Below are positions 1 to 9,470 of a stretch of DNA of 54,378 bases, piece by piece. Origin of the DNA: Moraxella oculi (lineage in GTDB: Bacteria > Pseudomonadota > Gammaproteobacteria > Pseudomonadales > Moraxellaceae); assembly GCF_023336735.1 (NCBI RefSeq), contig NZ_JAMBAQ010000013.1:1-54378 (forward strand). Direction: 5' to 3'. A program made the translations under genes and the position numbers. The stretch's first letter is position 1; the number at the start of each line of letters is the position of its first letter. Below the pieces are notes generated by a model. It was not told the DNA's origin and ran no database searches. It worked only from the letters and a program-made list of their open reading frames with translations.

Positions 1-61
1 GTTGTTCTTTAGTTTGGATTTTAAATAGTGTCATTCGTTGTCATCCAGCGAATGAGTGCGT

Positions 62-89
62 ATTATACGCCAGTTTTATTTAATGTCAA
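62..89 (-). promoter_or_regulatory. rrn-like sigma70 promoter (P1) reading off the left edge
   Basis: On the minus strand there is a perfect -35 (TTGACA, 84-89), a 16-nt spacer and a perfect -10 (TATAAT, 62-67). Upstream of the -35 (about 91-150) are repeated A-tracts on the minus strand, as in an UP element. Perfect hexamers plus an UP-like tract are typical of rRNA/tRNA promoters, so the gene to the left is probably a stable RNA operon. That is inference, because no RNA gene is inside the window. Confidence 0.65.
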
Positions 90-250
90 GCATTTTTTTC
101 AATTTTTTTTAAAGTTTTTTTTAAAATGTTTTTGAGAACGATTTTAAGAACTTTAACTTTAAAAACTTTGAATGAAATGGTTAAATCAAAAGTTGCTTAA
201 GTTATTGAATTTAAACAAGTTTTGTTTGCCTGTCTGCTTGAGTGGGGTGT

Positions 251-278
251 ATTATACGCTAATATTTTATTTTGTAAA
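251..278 (-). promoter_or_regulatory. Second upstream rrn-like promoter (P2), tandem with P1
   Basis: The minus strand carries TTTACA (273-278), a 16-nt spacer and TATAAT (251-256), followed by the same AC dinucleotide as P1. Both -10 elements sit in a matching GCGTATAATAC context, which suggests tandem promoters for one leftward operon. The rest of 279-520 is AT-rich non-coding DNA. A weak rightward promoter for anmK (TTGGAT 424-429, 17-nt spacer, TATATT 447-452) is possible. Confidence 0.5.
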
Positions 279-520
279 GGGGGGTTTTATTGATTTTATA
301 AAAATTTTTACAACTCATTGTTTATTTTATATTTTTTATCACTTGCACACGCCTTCGTTCATGGTATTGTTTTAAGTTTTAGGGGTTGTTTGCTCATATC
401 TGACAATCAGATCTTTTTTTTGGTTGGATTATGTATGATATTTTGTTATATTCTATGATGAACACAATGGGTATTTTGGTATTCAATTTTTCATGATGCC
501 AAAGATAATGGCTAACCACG

Positions 521-1723
521 ATGAACGATTTTTTATACGACTCACTAAATTTAGAAAATTTAGATTCACAACCCTATTTTATTGGCATGATGAGTGGGAC
601 AAGCCTGGATGCACTGGATGCTGTGCTGTGTAGGTTTGACGAACGGCCGGTAGTGATCGCAAGTCATAGCATTTCCTTTCCTAGCAACTTAAAGGCCGCT
701 TTGGCTGCCTTGACCATGCCAAACGGTGTTGATGATTACATAAAACAAGCCGCAGTTGACTTTGAAAGCGAGCTTGATGTGTTTGGCTGGGCAAGTGTTG
801 AATATGGTGAACTTGCAGCCGTAGTGGTGCATGAACTATTAAATAAGGCGGGTGTTGGCAGCGAGTCTGTTTGTGCGATTGGCTGTCATGGTCAGACGGT
901 ACGCCATCGCCCACAGTGGCGTTTTAGCTTACAATTATTAGACCCGAATGTCTTAACAGAACGCACCAACATTGCCGTTGTCAGTGATTTTCGTCGTCGA
1001 GATATGGCGGTAAATGGGCAGGGGGCACCACTTGCACCTGCATTTCATGAAGCGATTTTTAATAGCGATTATGATGATACCAATCATCGAGCATTACTTA
1101 ATCTTGGTGGCATCGCCAACATCACGGTATTATCCCATGGCGAGCGTGAGGTGATTGGCTTTGATACTGGCTGCGCCAATCTCTTGCTTGATGGCTGGAT
1201 AAAGCGGCATACAGGAGCAGATTTTGACAAAAATGGCAACTGGGCAAAATCTGGCCAAATCATCATGCCACTGCTTGAACAATTACTCACTCACCCATTT
1301 TTTGAAAAACCTTATCCAAAAAGCACAGGGCGAGAGGAATTTAACTTAGCATGGCTTGATCAGGAGTTGGAAAAATTTAACAAAAATTATAACAGCACTC
1401 ACACTCCTGCTGATGTTGAGGCGACACTTGTAGAACTGACCAGCGTCAGTGTTGCTCGTGCATTATCAAAAATCATGGCGTTTGGTGATTTGTTCGTTTG
1501 TGGAGGTGGGGCATTGAATGGTTATTTAATGACACGCCTTGCTCACAACCTACCAACTTGGCACATTCAATCCACCCAAACCCTTGGCATACCACCCACC
1601 CTGGTTGAAAGTTTGGCTTTTGCTTGGCTGGCACAACAAACCATGCTATCCCAACCCAACAATCTACCCAGCGTAACTGGTGCAAAGAAATCAGTCGTTT
1701 TAGGGCAAGTTTGTTTTCCTTAA
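521..1723 (+). CDS. anmK: Anhydro-N-acetylmuramic acid kinase
   Basis: AnmK phosphorylates and opens 1,6-anhydro-MurNAc released during peptidoglycan turnover, giving MurNAc-6-phosphate for recycling in the cytoplasm. The 400-residue protein has the family's N-terminal phosphate-binding motif GMMSGTSLD (22-30), a GCHGQTVRH motif near residue 125, GFDTGCANLLLDGW in the middle and a C-terminal VCGGGALN nucleotide-fold motif. The length is slightly above the usual ~370, because of about 18 extra residues before the conserved core. The start at 521 has no strong Shine-Dalgarno sequence, but no Met lies between it and the core. It stands alone, with non-coding DNA on both sides. Confidence 0.93.
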   Translation: MNDFLYDSLNLENLDSQPYFIGMMSGTSLDALDAVLCRFDERPVVIASHSISFPSNLKAALAALTMPNGVDDYIKQAAVDFESELDVFGWASVEYGELAAVVVHELLNKAGVGSESVCAIGCHGQTVRHRPQWRFSLQLLDPNVLTERTNIAVVSDFRRRDMAVNGQGAPLAPAFHEAIFNSDYDDTNHRALLNLGGIANITVLSHGEREVIGFDTGCANLLLDGWIKRHTGADFDKNGNWAKSGQIIMPLLEQLLTHPFFEKPYPKSTGREEFNLAWLDQELEKFNKNYNSTHTPADVEATLVELTSVSVARALSKIMAFGDLFVCGGGALNGYLMTRLAHNLPTWHIQSTQTLGIPPTLVESLAFAWLAQQTMLSQPNNLPSVTGAKKSVVLGQVCFP

Positions 1724-1965
1724 TTAATACACCTTAGACACTTTATTAGCGTCTCAATCGTCAATCATGACTAAAGACACATGCTTGATAAGGCATTTTG
1801 CCATATTTTAATCAGTTAATCTCAATAAACTGTTGGTTAAATTGGTCAAGTTATCATACAAATGACATGATGAACTGAATGGCGAGTATTTTTAAAACAT
1901 CTGTAAACTTTTCATCATATAAAAATCATGCTAATATAAGCTAATTTGTAACAAAAAATGAATGG

Positions 1966-3273
1966 ATGTATATCATGCAAAAAATACCGCACTCTGACCG
2001 ACCAGACCACGCTCGAATTGTCATCACTGGTATGGGGGCAATTACCCCTGTGGGCAACGACTTAGATACCATATGGAACAATCTGATAAATGGCGTTAGC
2101 GGCATCACCAAGCTTGAAGGGCTTGATGGTTTACCTTTTGATGAGTTTCGTTCAAAAATTGCAGGGTTGATTAAGGATTTTAATGCCAAAGACTTCTTAA
2201 ACCCAAGAGAAATCCGTCGTTATGACGAATTCATACATTACGCTCAAGTGGCAGCCGCACAAGCATTGTACTCGGCTGGATTAGTTGAAGATGTGAAAGG
2301 CGATAGTCTGCCCATCAATGTCAATGGAGATCGTTTTGGCGTAGTAATGGGATCAGGCATTGGCGGTATTGGAACCATTGAAAACAGTCGGGATATGCTA
2401 AAATCATATGGTGCCAAAAAAGTCTCTCCTTTTATCATTCCAGGTGCCATCGTCAATATGTCAGCAGGCTTAATTGCCATCAGACATGGTCTAAAAGGAG
2501 CGAACCTTGCCACAGCAACTGCATGCACCACCTCAACCCATGCTATCGGCATCGGAGCGCGACTGATTGCACATGGCGATCTTGATGCCGTCTTGGTAGG
2601 TGGTAGTGAAAAAGCCTCCACACCACTTGGCATGGCAGGATTTGGAGCAATGCACGCACTCTCAACCAGAAATGACGAACCAACCAAAGCCAGTCGCCCC
2701 TTTGACAAAGATAGAGACGGTTTTGTGTTGGGTGATGGTGCTGGTGCTTTAGTACTTGAAAGCCTAGCCCACGCCAAGGATCGTGGCGCAACAATCCTAG
2801 CAGAACTGGTTGGCTTTGGCATGAGTGATGATGCCAGCCATATCACCGCACCCCCCCAAGATGGCGGCGGTGCAAAAAGAGCCATGCAAAACGCCCTAGC
2901 AGATGCAGGCATCAGTGCCAATCAAGTAGGGTACATTAACGCACATGGCACCAGCACACCTGCTGGCGATGTCGCCGAAAGTCGGGCGATTGCCGCTTTG
3001 TTTGATGATGACATTTTGGTCAGCTCTACCAAGTCCATGACAGGGCATTTGCTTGGGGCTGCTGGGGCGATTGAGGCAATTTTTACCGTACTGGCATTAC
3101 AAAACCAGACTCTACCACCAACCATTAATTTGGATCATCCAGATGAAAACTGCACCCTAGACTACATTGCCCATAATGCCCGTAAGGTAGAAAATCTCAA
3201 TTATGCCATCAGTAATAGTTTTGGCTTTGGTGGTACGAATGGCAGTCTTGTTTTTGCACGCTGGCAAGATTGA
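1966..3273 (+). CDS. fabF: Beta-ketoacyl-ACP synthase II (FabF-type)
   Basis: This is a condensing enzyme of type II fatty acid synthesis, joining malonyl-ACP to an acyl chain. The thiolase-fold catalytic triad is visible: Cys187 in TACTTSTHA, His327 in NAHGTSTPAGD and His361 in SMTGHLLGAAG. The C-terminal FGFGGTN motif is also present. The length of about 435 aa is a little above the usual 410-420. Two in-frame ATGs compete: 1966, and 1975, which has a GGA about 8 nt upstream and is equally plausible. The gene is monocistronic and ends at a strong terminator. No acpP or fabG lies beside it, so this may be a second FabF/FabB-like copy; that cannot be decided here. Confidence 0.9.
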   Translation: MYIMQKIPHSDRPDHARIVITGMGAITPVGNDLDTIWNNLINGVSGITKLEGLDGLPFDEFRSKIAGLIKDFNAKDFLNPREIRRYDEFIHYAQVAAAQALYSAGLVEDVKGDSLPINVNGDRFGVVMGSGIGGIGTIENSRDMLKSYGAKKVSPFIIPGAIVNMSAGLIAIRHGLKGANLATATACTTSTHAIGIGARLIAHGDLDAVLVGGSEKASTPLGMAGFGAMHALSTRNDEPTKASRPFDKDRDGFVLGDGAGALVLESLAHAKDRGATILAELVGFGMSDDASHITAPPQDGGGAKRAMQNALADAGISANQVGYINAHGTSTPAGDVAESRAIAALFDDDILVSSTKSMTGHLLGAAGAIEAIFTVLALQNQTLPPTINLDHPDENCTLDYIAHNARKVENLNYAISNSFGFGGTNGSLVFARWQD

Positions 3274-3295
3274 GCGTTTAAAGCAACTGTTATCA

Positions 3296-3326
3296 ATCAG
3301 GATAGGCATGCCTATCCTGATTTTTT
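3296..3326 (+). terminator. Rho-independent terminator after fabF
   Basis: A perfect 26-bp palindrome (3296-3321, arm ATCAGGATAGGC) is followed directly by a T run. It terminates rightward transcription from fabF. The opposite strand has no T run after the stem, so it should be one-directional. Confidence 0.92.
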
Positions 3327-3337
3327 ACCGCTTACCA

Positions 3338-3353
3338 TGTTCCACATGAAACA
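3338..3353. promoter_or_regulatory. parS-like site 1
   Basis: TGTTCCACATGAAACA differs from the ParB-binding parS consensus TGTTNCACGTGAAACA only at the centre (CpG to CpA). It abuts the hisH stop codon and follows the fabF terminator, so it is intergenic. It is one of seven such sites around oriC. Confidence 0.8.
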
Positions 3354-3995
3354 TCAGACTTTCCAATTGATGAAGTTGTGAAGCAGCCTTAAGCCCGCAC
3401 GATGGCTTTTTTCTGGGTGAAACTGAGTAGCAAAGATATTATCCTTAATAAGACTGGCACAAAATGACTGTCCGTACTCACAATTTGCAGTTATCAACCC
3501 TTGATTACGAACATCCTCTCGGTCAGGTTTGCAATAATAACTGTGTGTAAAATAAAAATATTCATCATTGCAGCCCTGCCACAGTACATGATCGCTGTCG
3601 GTATGAACCGCATTCCAGCCAACATGGGGAATCTTAATCAATTCCGAGTTTTGCATCCATGACTCATCAAAACGCTCGACACTGCCTGCCACCACGCCCA
3701 AACAAGACACACGACCCCCTTCGGTGGAATAATCAAACAGCGCTTGCATTCCCACACAAATCGCCATAACAGGCTTTGTCAACAATGCTTTTTTTACCGC
3801 AATGTCAACACCGCACGCCTGCATGTGATACATGGAATCTCGCATGGCACCAACCCCTGGCAACATGATTTTATCTGCAGCCTCAATGTCTTTTGGATTG
3901 TTAGTGATAGTAACTTGAGCCCCTGACACACTCAACGCGTTGGCCACAGAAAATAAATTTCCCACGCCATAATCAAGTAATGCAACCTTAGTCAT
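3354..3995 (-). CDS. hisH: Imidazole glycerol phosphate synthase, glutamine amidotransferase subunit
   Basis: HisH hydrolyses glutamine and channels ammonia to HisF, which makes IGP and AICAR in histidine synthesis. The 213-aa protein is a class I amidotransferase with nucleophile Cys80 (AICVGMQ) and the His193-Glu195 pair in QFHPEKSH. The start MTKVALLDYG at 3995 was chosen because the family begins there and an AAGGGG Shine-Dalgarno overlaps the hisB stop 10 nt upstream. An in-frame extension to 4106 would run into hisB and is unlikely. hisF and hisA are not adjacent, so the his genes are split. The stop codon touches parS-like site 1. Confidence 0.95.
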   Translation of the reverse strand: MTKVALLDYGVGNLFSVANALSVSGAQVTITNNPKDIEAADKIMLPGVGAMRDSMYHMQACGVDIAVKKALLTKPVMAICVGMQALFDYSTEGGRVSCLGVVAGSVERFDESWMQNSELIKIPHVGWNAVHTDSDHVLWQGCNDEYFYFTHSYYCKPDREDVRNQGLITANCEYGQSFCASLIKDNIFATQFHPEKSHRAGLRLLHNFINWKV

Positions 3996-4005
3996 GACCA
4001 ACCCC

Positions 4006-4602
4006 TTATAACATTTCTTTGGTTGAGGGTAATCTGCCGCCAGCACGCTCATCAACTTCACATGCCATACGCAACGCTCGAGCAAATGCCTTAAAGACAC
4101 TCTCAATTTGATGATGGCTGTTTTTACCTTTTATGTTGTCAATGTGTAGTGTGATGCCCGCATGATTGACCAGACCATAAAAAAATTCACTAAATAAATC
4201 CACATCCAATCTGCCCACATAAGCACGGGTAAACGGAACATTCATGTGTAAGCTTGGACGACCTGAAATGTCAACCACCACACGACTAAGACTCTCATCA
4301 AGTGGTGCATAAAAATGCCCATAGCGACGAATGCCTTTTTTATCACCCAAAGCAGCTTTTAGTGCCTGACCAATGGCAATGCCTGTATCCTCAACACTGT
4401 GATGATCATCTATATGCGTATCACCCACACATTTAACTTTCAAATCAAACAGCCCATGTCTCGTAATCTGCTCCAACATATGATCCAAAAATGGCACACC
4501 CGTATCAATATCACCTACCCCCGTACCATCAATGTTGATGGCAATGCTAATTTGAGTCTCGGCGGTATTACGAGTAACCTGAGCGGTGCGTGGTGCGATC
4601 AT
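4006..4602 (-). CDS. hisB: Imidazoleglycerol-phosphate dehydratase (monofunctional)
   Basis: HisB dehydrates imidazole glycerol phosphate to imidazole acetol phosphate. The 198-aa protein is the dehydratase alone, without the phosphatase domain fused to it in enterobacteria. The two metal-binding repeats of the family are present: [12 protein letters not shown] at 61-72 and [10 protein letters not shown] near residue 160. The ATG at 4602 is preceded by AAGGA at 6-nt spacing. A TTG two codons upstream lies against that ribosome-binding site and is not favoured. hisH follows after 10 nt, so the two are one transcript. Confidence 0.96.
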   Translation of the reverse strand: MIAPRTAQVTRNTAETQISIAINIDGTGVGDIDTGVPFLDHMLEQITRHGLFDLKVKCVGDTHIDDHHSVEDTGIAIGQALKAALGDKKGIRRYGHFYAPLDESLSRVVVDISGRPSLHMNVPFTRAYVGRLDVDLFSEFFYGLVNHAGITLHIDNIKGKNSHHQIESVFKAFARALRMACEVDERAGGRLPSTKEML

Positions 4603-4717
4603 GAGCAATCCTTAATATCAGTCTTTAAATAAACGCTTTATTCTACACAAAAAAAGAATGACTTTGGAAAAAATTTTTTTAAGATGACGACATGTGTTAA
4701 AGCGACTTGGATAATTT

Positions 4718-4746
4718 TTGCCAACCTTGAAGCTTTGGATTATAAT
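4718..4746 (+). promoter_or_regulatory. Promoter of def
   Basis: TTGCCA (4718-4723), a 17-nt spacer and a perfect TATAAT (4741-4746) lie about 34 nt before the def start codon. This is a near-consensus sigma70 promoter, divergent from hisB. Confidence 0.8.
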
Positions 4747-4779
4747 AGTTCGATTTTTAATCAACGATTTGAGAGATTT

Positions 4780-5292
4780 ATGGCAACTTTACCAATTTTG
4801 CACTATCCAGACCCTCGCTTGCGAACCATCGCCAAAGAGGTTGAGGTTATTAATGATGACATTAAGACACTTATCAATGACATGTTTGAGACCATGTATG
4901 CGGCACGCGGTATCGGTCTTGCAGCAACACAGGTGGACAGGCATGTGCAAGTGATCACCATGGACTTGGCAAAAGAAGGAGAAGAGCCTCAGCCAAAAGT
5001 CTATATCAACCCAAAAGTCACGCCACTTACCGAAGAACTCACCCCCTATCAAGAAGGTTGCCTCTCCATTCCAGAAGTGTACGACACAGTAGAACGACCT
5101 GCTCGTGTGCGTATTGACGCACTTGATGAAAACGGGCAGGCGTTCAGCATTGAGGCGGATGGACTGCTTGCGGTATGCATTCAGCACGAGCTTGATCACT
5201 TAAATGGCGTTGTTTTTGTGGATTATTTATCACGCTTAAAACAAGACAGAGCTCGTGATAAAGTGCGTAAGGTCATCGCCAAAAAAAGCTAA
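4780..5292 (+). CDS. def: Peptide deformylase
   Basis: Deformylase removes the N-formyl group from nascent proteins. The 170-aa enzyme shows all three signature motifs: GIGLAATQ (44-51), EGCLS (92-96, the metal-ligand Cys) and HELDH (136-140, two His ligands and the catalytic Glu). The start [10 protein letters not shown] at 4780 fits the family length and has GAGAG upstream. A longer reading from 4684 would begin before the promoter. It is monocistronic here; fmt lies 20 kb away instead of next to it as in many bacteria. It ends at a hairpin shared with the convergent ABC transporter gene. Confidence 0.97.
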   Translation: MATLPILHYPDPRLRTIAKEVEVINDDIKTLINDMFETMYAARGIGLAATQVDRHVQVITMDLAKEGEEPQPKVYINPKVTPLTEELTPYQEGCLSIPEVYDTVERPARVRIDALDENGQAFSIEADGLLAVCIQHELDHLNGVVFVDYLSRLKQDRARDKVRKVIAKKS

Positions 5293-5312
5293 TATCACAC
5301 GCATCACCAATA

Positions 5313-5350
5313 AAAAAACAACTCAACAAAGTGCTTTTGAGTTGTTTTTT
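5313..5350. terminator. Bidirectional terminator between def and the ABC transporter gene
   Basis: A 14-bp stem (5313-5326 with 5337-5350, core AACAACTCAA) has an A run on the left and a T run on the right. It can stop def from the left and the convergent ABC gene from the right. Confidence 0.88.
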
Positions 5351-5372
5351 ATCATCCATCAATCCACCCCAA

Positions 5373-7217
5373 TCAAGTCATCTCACCTAAGAAACCACCA
5401 GATTGCCTTGCCCACAACTGAGCGTAAACACCATTTTTGGCAATCAACTCATCATGACTGCCCATCTCAACAATCTTCCCACGATCCATCACCACCAGTC
5501 GATCCATTGAAGCAATCGTAGATAATCGATGAGCGATGGCAATGACAGTTTTATCTGACATCATGGCATCAAGACTTTGAGTGATGGCAAATTCCACTTC
5601 GCTATCAAGGGCAGAAGTTGCTTCATCCAGTAATAAAATTGGTGCATTTTTTAATATCACTCTTGCAATTGCAATTCGCTGCCTCTGACCACCAGAAAGT
5701 TTGACGCCTCGCTCACCCACTTGGGTATCCAAACCTACATTACCATGCTTATCCTGCAAATTCTGAATAAAATCCCATGCGTGAGCAGCTTTGGCTGCCG
5801 CAATGATTTCATCATCCGTCGCATTTGGTCTTCCATAAGCAATATTTTCTCGCACAGTACGATGCAGCAGAGAAGTATCTTGGGTAACCATACCAATATT
5901 TTGACGCAAAGACTCTTGAGTTACCTTGCTAATATCCCACCCATCAATACAGATTTCACCCCCTTGTATCTCATAAAAACGAAGCAATAAATTAACCAAT
6001 GTGGATTTGCCTGCACCTGATTTACCCACCAAGCCAACTTTCTCGCCTGCTTTGATGGATAAACAAAATTGATCTAATAACTGACCCTCATCTGCATTGC
6101 CGTAATTAAACAACACCTCATCAAATACAATCCGCCCACGACTGACAACCAACACTTTGGCATCGTCATCATCTATGATGGCATGTGGTACTGCCAGCGT
6201 ATTTAAGCCATCTTGCACCGTACCAATATGTTCAAACAAACTGGCCATTTCCCACATAATCCACTGAATCATGGCTTTAAGACGCAAAGCGATACCAGAG
6301 GCGATGGCAATCGCTCCCACCGTTACCTCCCCCACGATCCAAAGATACATACCAATCGCCGTGCTGCCGACAATCATTAGCAAAGAAACCGTCTCGGTGA
6401 TTGTATTAAGCACAGAGACCCAGCGCATTTGTGCATGTACCGTTACCATAAAGTCCTGCATGGCCGACTTGGCATAACCAAGCTCACGCTGAGAATGACT
6501 AAACAGCTTGACCGCACCAATATTTGCATAGGCGTCTGTTACTCTTCCTGTCATCAAAGCTCGTGCGTCCGCTTGGGCACTTGCCGATTGTCTTAATCTT
6601 GGTAAAAAAAACCACATCATCAAGCCAACCACCAAAAGCCATGCCAAAAACGGCAAAAATAACCAAAAATCCAACCCAAACAATATCACGCCGCTGGTTA
6701 CCAGGTACGCCGAAACAAACGCCACCATTTCAACCATCGTCATGATAGTATCACGCACCGACAACGCTGTTTGCATGACTTTTGCCGACACACGACCTGA
6801 AAACTCATCATGATAAAATTGCATCGACTGTCCTAGCATATGCTTATGAAACCACCAACGCAACCGCATGGGCATCACACCTTGAAGCACCTGAAATCGC
6901 ACCAAATTGCCAAACAGCTCTCCAACAATAGACAGCGTGCACACCCCTAGCATCATCATGATTACCGAGCCTTTCATCTGCCAAAGCTCACTCGGCTTAT
7001 AAATGGTTAGCCAGTCCACAATATCACCCACCCAAGCAAACAACAGTGAACCAAAGACTCCAAGAAATACCGATAATAGCAGACGAATCAAAATCCAAGC
7101 CCTAGCTCCTTGTGTACAAGCCCATAAGAACCCCAGCAGCTTTCTGTGTGTCATGGTTGGCATGGAAGTACACGGATAAGGATTGATTTTTCGTTCAAAA
7201 TAAGAAAATAATGACAT
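5373..7217 (-). CDS. ABC exporter, fused membrane and ATPase domains (MdlB/MsbA-like)
   Basis: This is a half-size ABC exporter that probably works as a dimer in the inner membrane. Residues about 40-330 form the six-helix ABC type 1 transmembrane domain. Residues about 360-605 form the nucleotide-binding domain, with Walker A GKSGAGKST (398-406), signature LSGGQ (507-511), Walker B ILLLDEATS (around 530) and an H-loop in IAIAHRLST. The protein has 614 residues. The substrate (drug, lipid or other) cannot be read from sequence. MsbA is a possible identity, but no lpxK neighbour supports it. It stands alone, convergent with def. Confidence 0.85.
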   Translation of the reverse strand: MSLFSYFERKINPYPCTSMPTMTHRKLLGFLWACTQGARAWILIRLLLSVFLGVFGSLLFAWVGDIVDWLTIYKPSELWQMKGSVIMMMLGVCTLSIVGELFGNLVRFQVLQGVMPMRLRWWFHKHMLGQSMQFYHDEFSGRVSAKVMQTALSVRDTIMTMVEMVAFVSAYLVTSGVILFGLDFWLFLPFLAWLLVVGLMMWFFLPRLRQSASAQADARALMTGRVTDAYANIGAVKLFSHSQRELGYAKSAMQDFMVTVHAQMRWVSVLNTITETVSLLMIVGSTAIGMYLWIVGEVTVGAIAIASGIALRLKAMIQWIMWEMASLFEHIGTVQDGLNTLAVPHAIIDDDDAKVLVVSRGRIVFDEVLFNYGNADEGQLLDQFCLSIKAGEKVGLVGKSGAGKSTLVNLLLRFYEIQGGEICIDGWDISKVTQESLRQNIGMVTQDTSLLHRTVRENIAYGRPNATDDEIIAAAKAAHAWDFIQNLQDKHGNVGLDTQVGERGVKLSGGQRQRIAIARVILKNAPILLLDEATSALDSEVEFAITQSLDAMMSDKTVIAIAHRLSTIASMDRLVVMDRGKIVEMGSHDELIAKNGVYAQLWARQSGGFLGEMT

Positions 7218-7570
7218 ATGTACAAGCAGTGATGGAATGATGAAGACATTATAACAGACTTTTTAAATGTCTTTTGTCACATCAACCTTATTTAAAATTC
7301 ATTCCAAATCACACAGTCATCAGTTAGCAACTTCTGCCCTAAGGCCTCATTCATGATCAAATACCCAGTCCAAAATCTCCCACAAAGACACCAGCTCATA
7401 TACTAAGTTAGTAAACCCAAAAACCACCCATCAATTCACATGGCACACCCACAACCAACATTCACCATTTACCTCCAAATTCATTCAATACACCTTGTTT
7501 TCATCATCAGCATCATATAAAATACCAAGTAAAGTGATGTCGCACTTTTTATGGACAGACAGAGTACAGC
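7218..7570. other. Intergenic region between the ABC transporter gene and dadA
   Basis: This 353-bp gap between divergent genes is AT-rich and repetitive in short A/C-rich words. It has no ORF with coding character. A TATAAA-like -10 at about 7516-7521 could serve dadA. A weak 6-bp hairpin with a short T run (7531-7550) precedes the dadA start. Nothing else was recognised. Confidence 0.5.
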
Positions 7571-8827
7571 ATGAAAATCATAATTCTAGGTGGTGGCGTA
7601 ATTGGCGTTTGTACCGCTTATTACCTCGCCAAAAATGGGGCAAAAGTTACCGTTATTGAGCGTCAAGCGAATGTCAGTGAAGAGACGAGTTTTGGCAATG
7701 CAGGGCAAATCTCTCCTGGTTATTCCACACCTTGGGCAGCCCCTTCCATTCCAGCCAAAGCGATGAAATGGTTATTTCAAAAACACGCCCCCCTTGCCAT
7801 TCGCCCAGATGGCACAAGCTTTCAGATGGCATGGATGCGTCAAATGCTTGCCAACTGTAATTCGGATGCTTACGAGGTCAATAAAGAACGCATGATGCGC
7901 ATCTCAGAATACAGTCGTGATTGCATTCGTGCATTGCGTGATGAGATCAAGCTTAATTATGAGCATCGCACTGGCGGCACACTTCAGTTATTCAGAAAGC
8001 CCGCACAGCTAGAAGCAATGCAACTAGACACCAAAGTACTGGACGAGTGTGGCGTGCCATATGAAGTATTGGATAAAGACGGTCTGGTCAAAGCCGAACC
8101 CGCCCTGGCTCATGCAACCGCCAACCTATTAGGTGGTTTACGCCTGCCTAATGATGAGACTGGTGATTGCAATTTGTTTACTAAGCATCTTGCAGAACAC
8201 TGCAAGGCACTTGGCGTGGAGTTTAAATTCAATACTGTGATTGATGAAATCATTGCTGACAATCAAAAGGTCATCGGTGTTGTTGCTAACGGCGAAACTT
8301 TAGAAGCAGACAGTTATGTGTTGGCATTGGGTAGCTATTCTCGTAAACTCGCTCAAAACCTAGGTCTTGACTTGCCCGTCTATCCTGTTAAAGGCTACTC
8401 TCTTACAATTGACATCATTGACGAAAGCAGGGCACCCTGCTCCACCGTACTTGATGAAACATATAAGATTGCCATCACTCGCTTTGATAATCGCATACGC
8501 GTAGGTGGCATGGCAGAACTTTCTGGATTTGACAAGTCCTTAAGACCAGCACGGCGTAAAACGCTAGAAATGGTTACTCAAGATTTATTCGACGGTGGGG
8601 ATTTGGCGAATGCTAAGTTTTGGACAGGTCTTCGCCCAATGACTCCAGATGGCACACCAATCATTGGGGCGACTAAATTTAACAACCTATTCATCAATAC
8701 GGGACATGGCACACTTGGCTGGACAATGGCATGTGGCTCTGGCAAATTGTTAAACGACATCGTTTTGGGCAAAACAGCAGAAATTTCATTGGAAGGCTTA
8801 AATCTAAGTCGTTACACAAAAAAATGA
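7571..8827 (+). CDS. dadA: D-amino acid dehydrogenase, FAD-dependent
   Basis: DadA oxidises D-amino acids (chiefly D-alanine) to 2-imino acids, passing electrons to the respiratory quinone pool at the inner membrane. The 418-aa protein opens with a dinucleotide-binding fold ([17 protein letters not shown], 3-19). Near the N-terminus it has the DadA motif [17 protein letters not shown], and near the C-terminus the FAD-closing motif [14 protein letters not shown]. The partner alanine racemase dadX is not adjacent. A RidA-family gene follows after 52 bp on the same strand, fitting a two-gene unit in which RidA hydrolyses the imine product. Confidence 0.94.
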   Translation: MKIIILGGGVIGVCTAYYLAKNGAKVTVIERQANVSEETSFGNAGQISPGYSTPWAAPSIPAKAMKWLFQKHAPLAIRPDGTSFQMAWMRQMLANCNSDAYEVNKERMMRISEYSRDCIRALRDEIKLNYEHRTGGTLQLFRKPAQLEAMQLDTKVLDECGVPYEVLDKDGLVKAEPALAHATANLLGGLRLPNDETGDCNLFTKHLAEHCKALGVEFKFNTVIDEIIADNQKVIGVVANGETLEADSYVLALGSYSRKLAQNLGLDLPVYPVKGYSLTIDIIDESRAPCSTVLDETYKIAITRFDNRIRVGGMAELSGFDKSLRPARRKTLEMVTQDLFDGGDLANAKFWTGLRPMTPDGTPIIGATKFNNLFINTGHGTLGWTMACGSGKLLNDIVLGKTAEISLEGLNLSRYTKK

Positions 8828-8879
8828 CATATTTTACATACGGCATGCACGACAAATTTTCAACAATCAAGGTAATAAC

Positions 8880-9230
8880 ATGAGCGAAATCAAAAAAATA
8901 GACAGTAACGAAACCATTACCGAAATCACCATCCACAATGGCGTAGTCTATTTAGCAGGTCAAGTTCCAGACAATGATGACTTGGATATTATCGGGCAAA
9001 CACGAGAAGTATTGAACAATATTGATAAGGCACTCGCCAAAGCTGGCACAGACAAGTCAAAACTACTCACCGCCCAAGTATTCATTAAAGACTTGAAAGA
9101 TTTTGAGCAATTCAACAGTGAATATACGGCATGGATGGCAGGGGTCACACCGCCAACTCGTGCAACAGTACAAGCAAACTTAGTCAATCCAAACTGGCTT
9201 GTAGAAATTGTTGTTACTGCTGCCATTTGA
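8880..9230 (+). CDS. RidA/YjgF/UK114-family enamine/imine deaminase
   Basis: RidA proteins hydrolyse reactive 2-imino or enamino acids to 2-oxo acids. The 116-aa length is somewhat below the usual ~128. The family features NGVVYLAGQVP near the N-terminus, KLLTAQVFIKDL in the middle and PTRATVQANL near the C-terminus are visible; the Arg in the last is the substrate-carboxylate ligand. An AAGG Shine-Dalgarno lies about 8 nt before the ATG. Its place directly after dadA suggests it clears the iminopyruvate-type product of that enzyme. Which RidA subfamily it belongs to needs a tree. Confidence 0.87.
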   Translation: MSEIKKIDSNETITEITIHNGVVYLAGQVPDNDDLDIIGQTREVLNNIDKALAKAGTDKSKLLTAQVFIKDLKDFEQFNSEYTAWMAGVTPPTRATVQANLVNPNWLVEIVVTAAI

Positions 9231-9470
9231 TAAATAATGAAATTCTGATTGTTTCCGTGGGGGGTGCAATGAATAACATCACAACCCCCTTCTTATTTAC
9301 CATGTGCAATCTAGCAATTTCTTTTTCACCCCAATCATCAATCATAACATAATCTGAATTTATCACATAGCCAAAACTCATTAGTAAATTCATGGCATGC
9401 AATTAAATGACAGTGTGCTTTATATGAAATACCGATTAACACATCATCTCGCCTGCTTTCTTAAAACAAC

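Noticed and set aside
172-375. A 67-codon open frame in the left AT-rich region
   Set aside because: It lies over a promoter on the other strand, has no ribosome-binding site and gives a low-complexity hydrophobic product.
2244-2921. A 225-codon frame antisense to fabF
   Set aside because: Shadow of a well-supported gene; Ala/Pro/Ser-rich with no family features.
7531-7550. Hairpin with a short T run before dadA as a transcription attenuator
   Set aside because: The stem is only 6 bp and AT-rich; too weak to claim.
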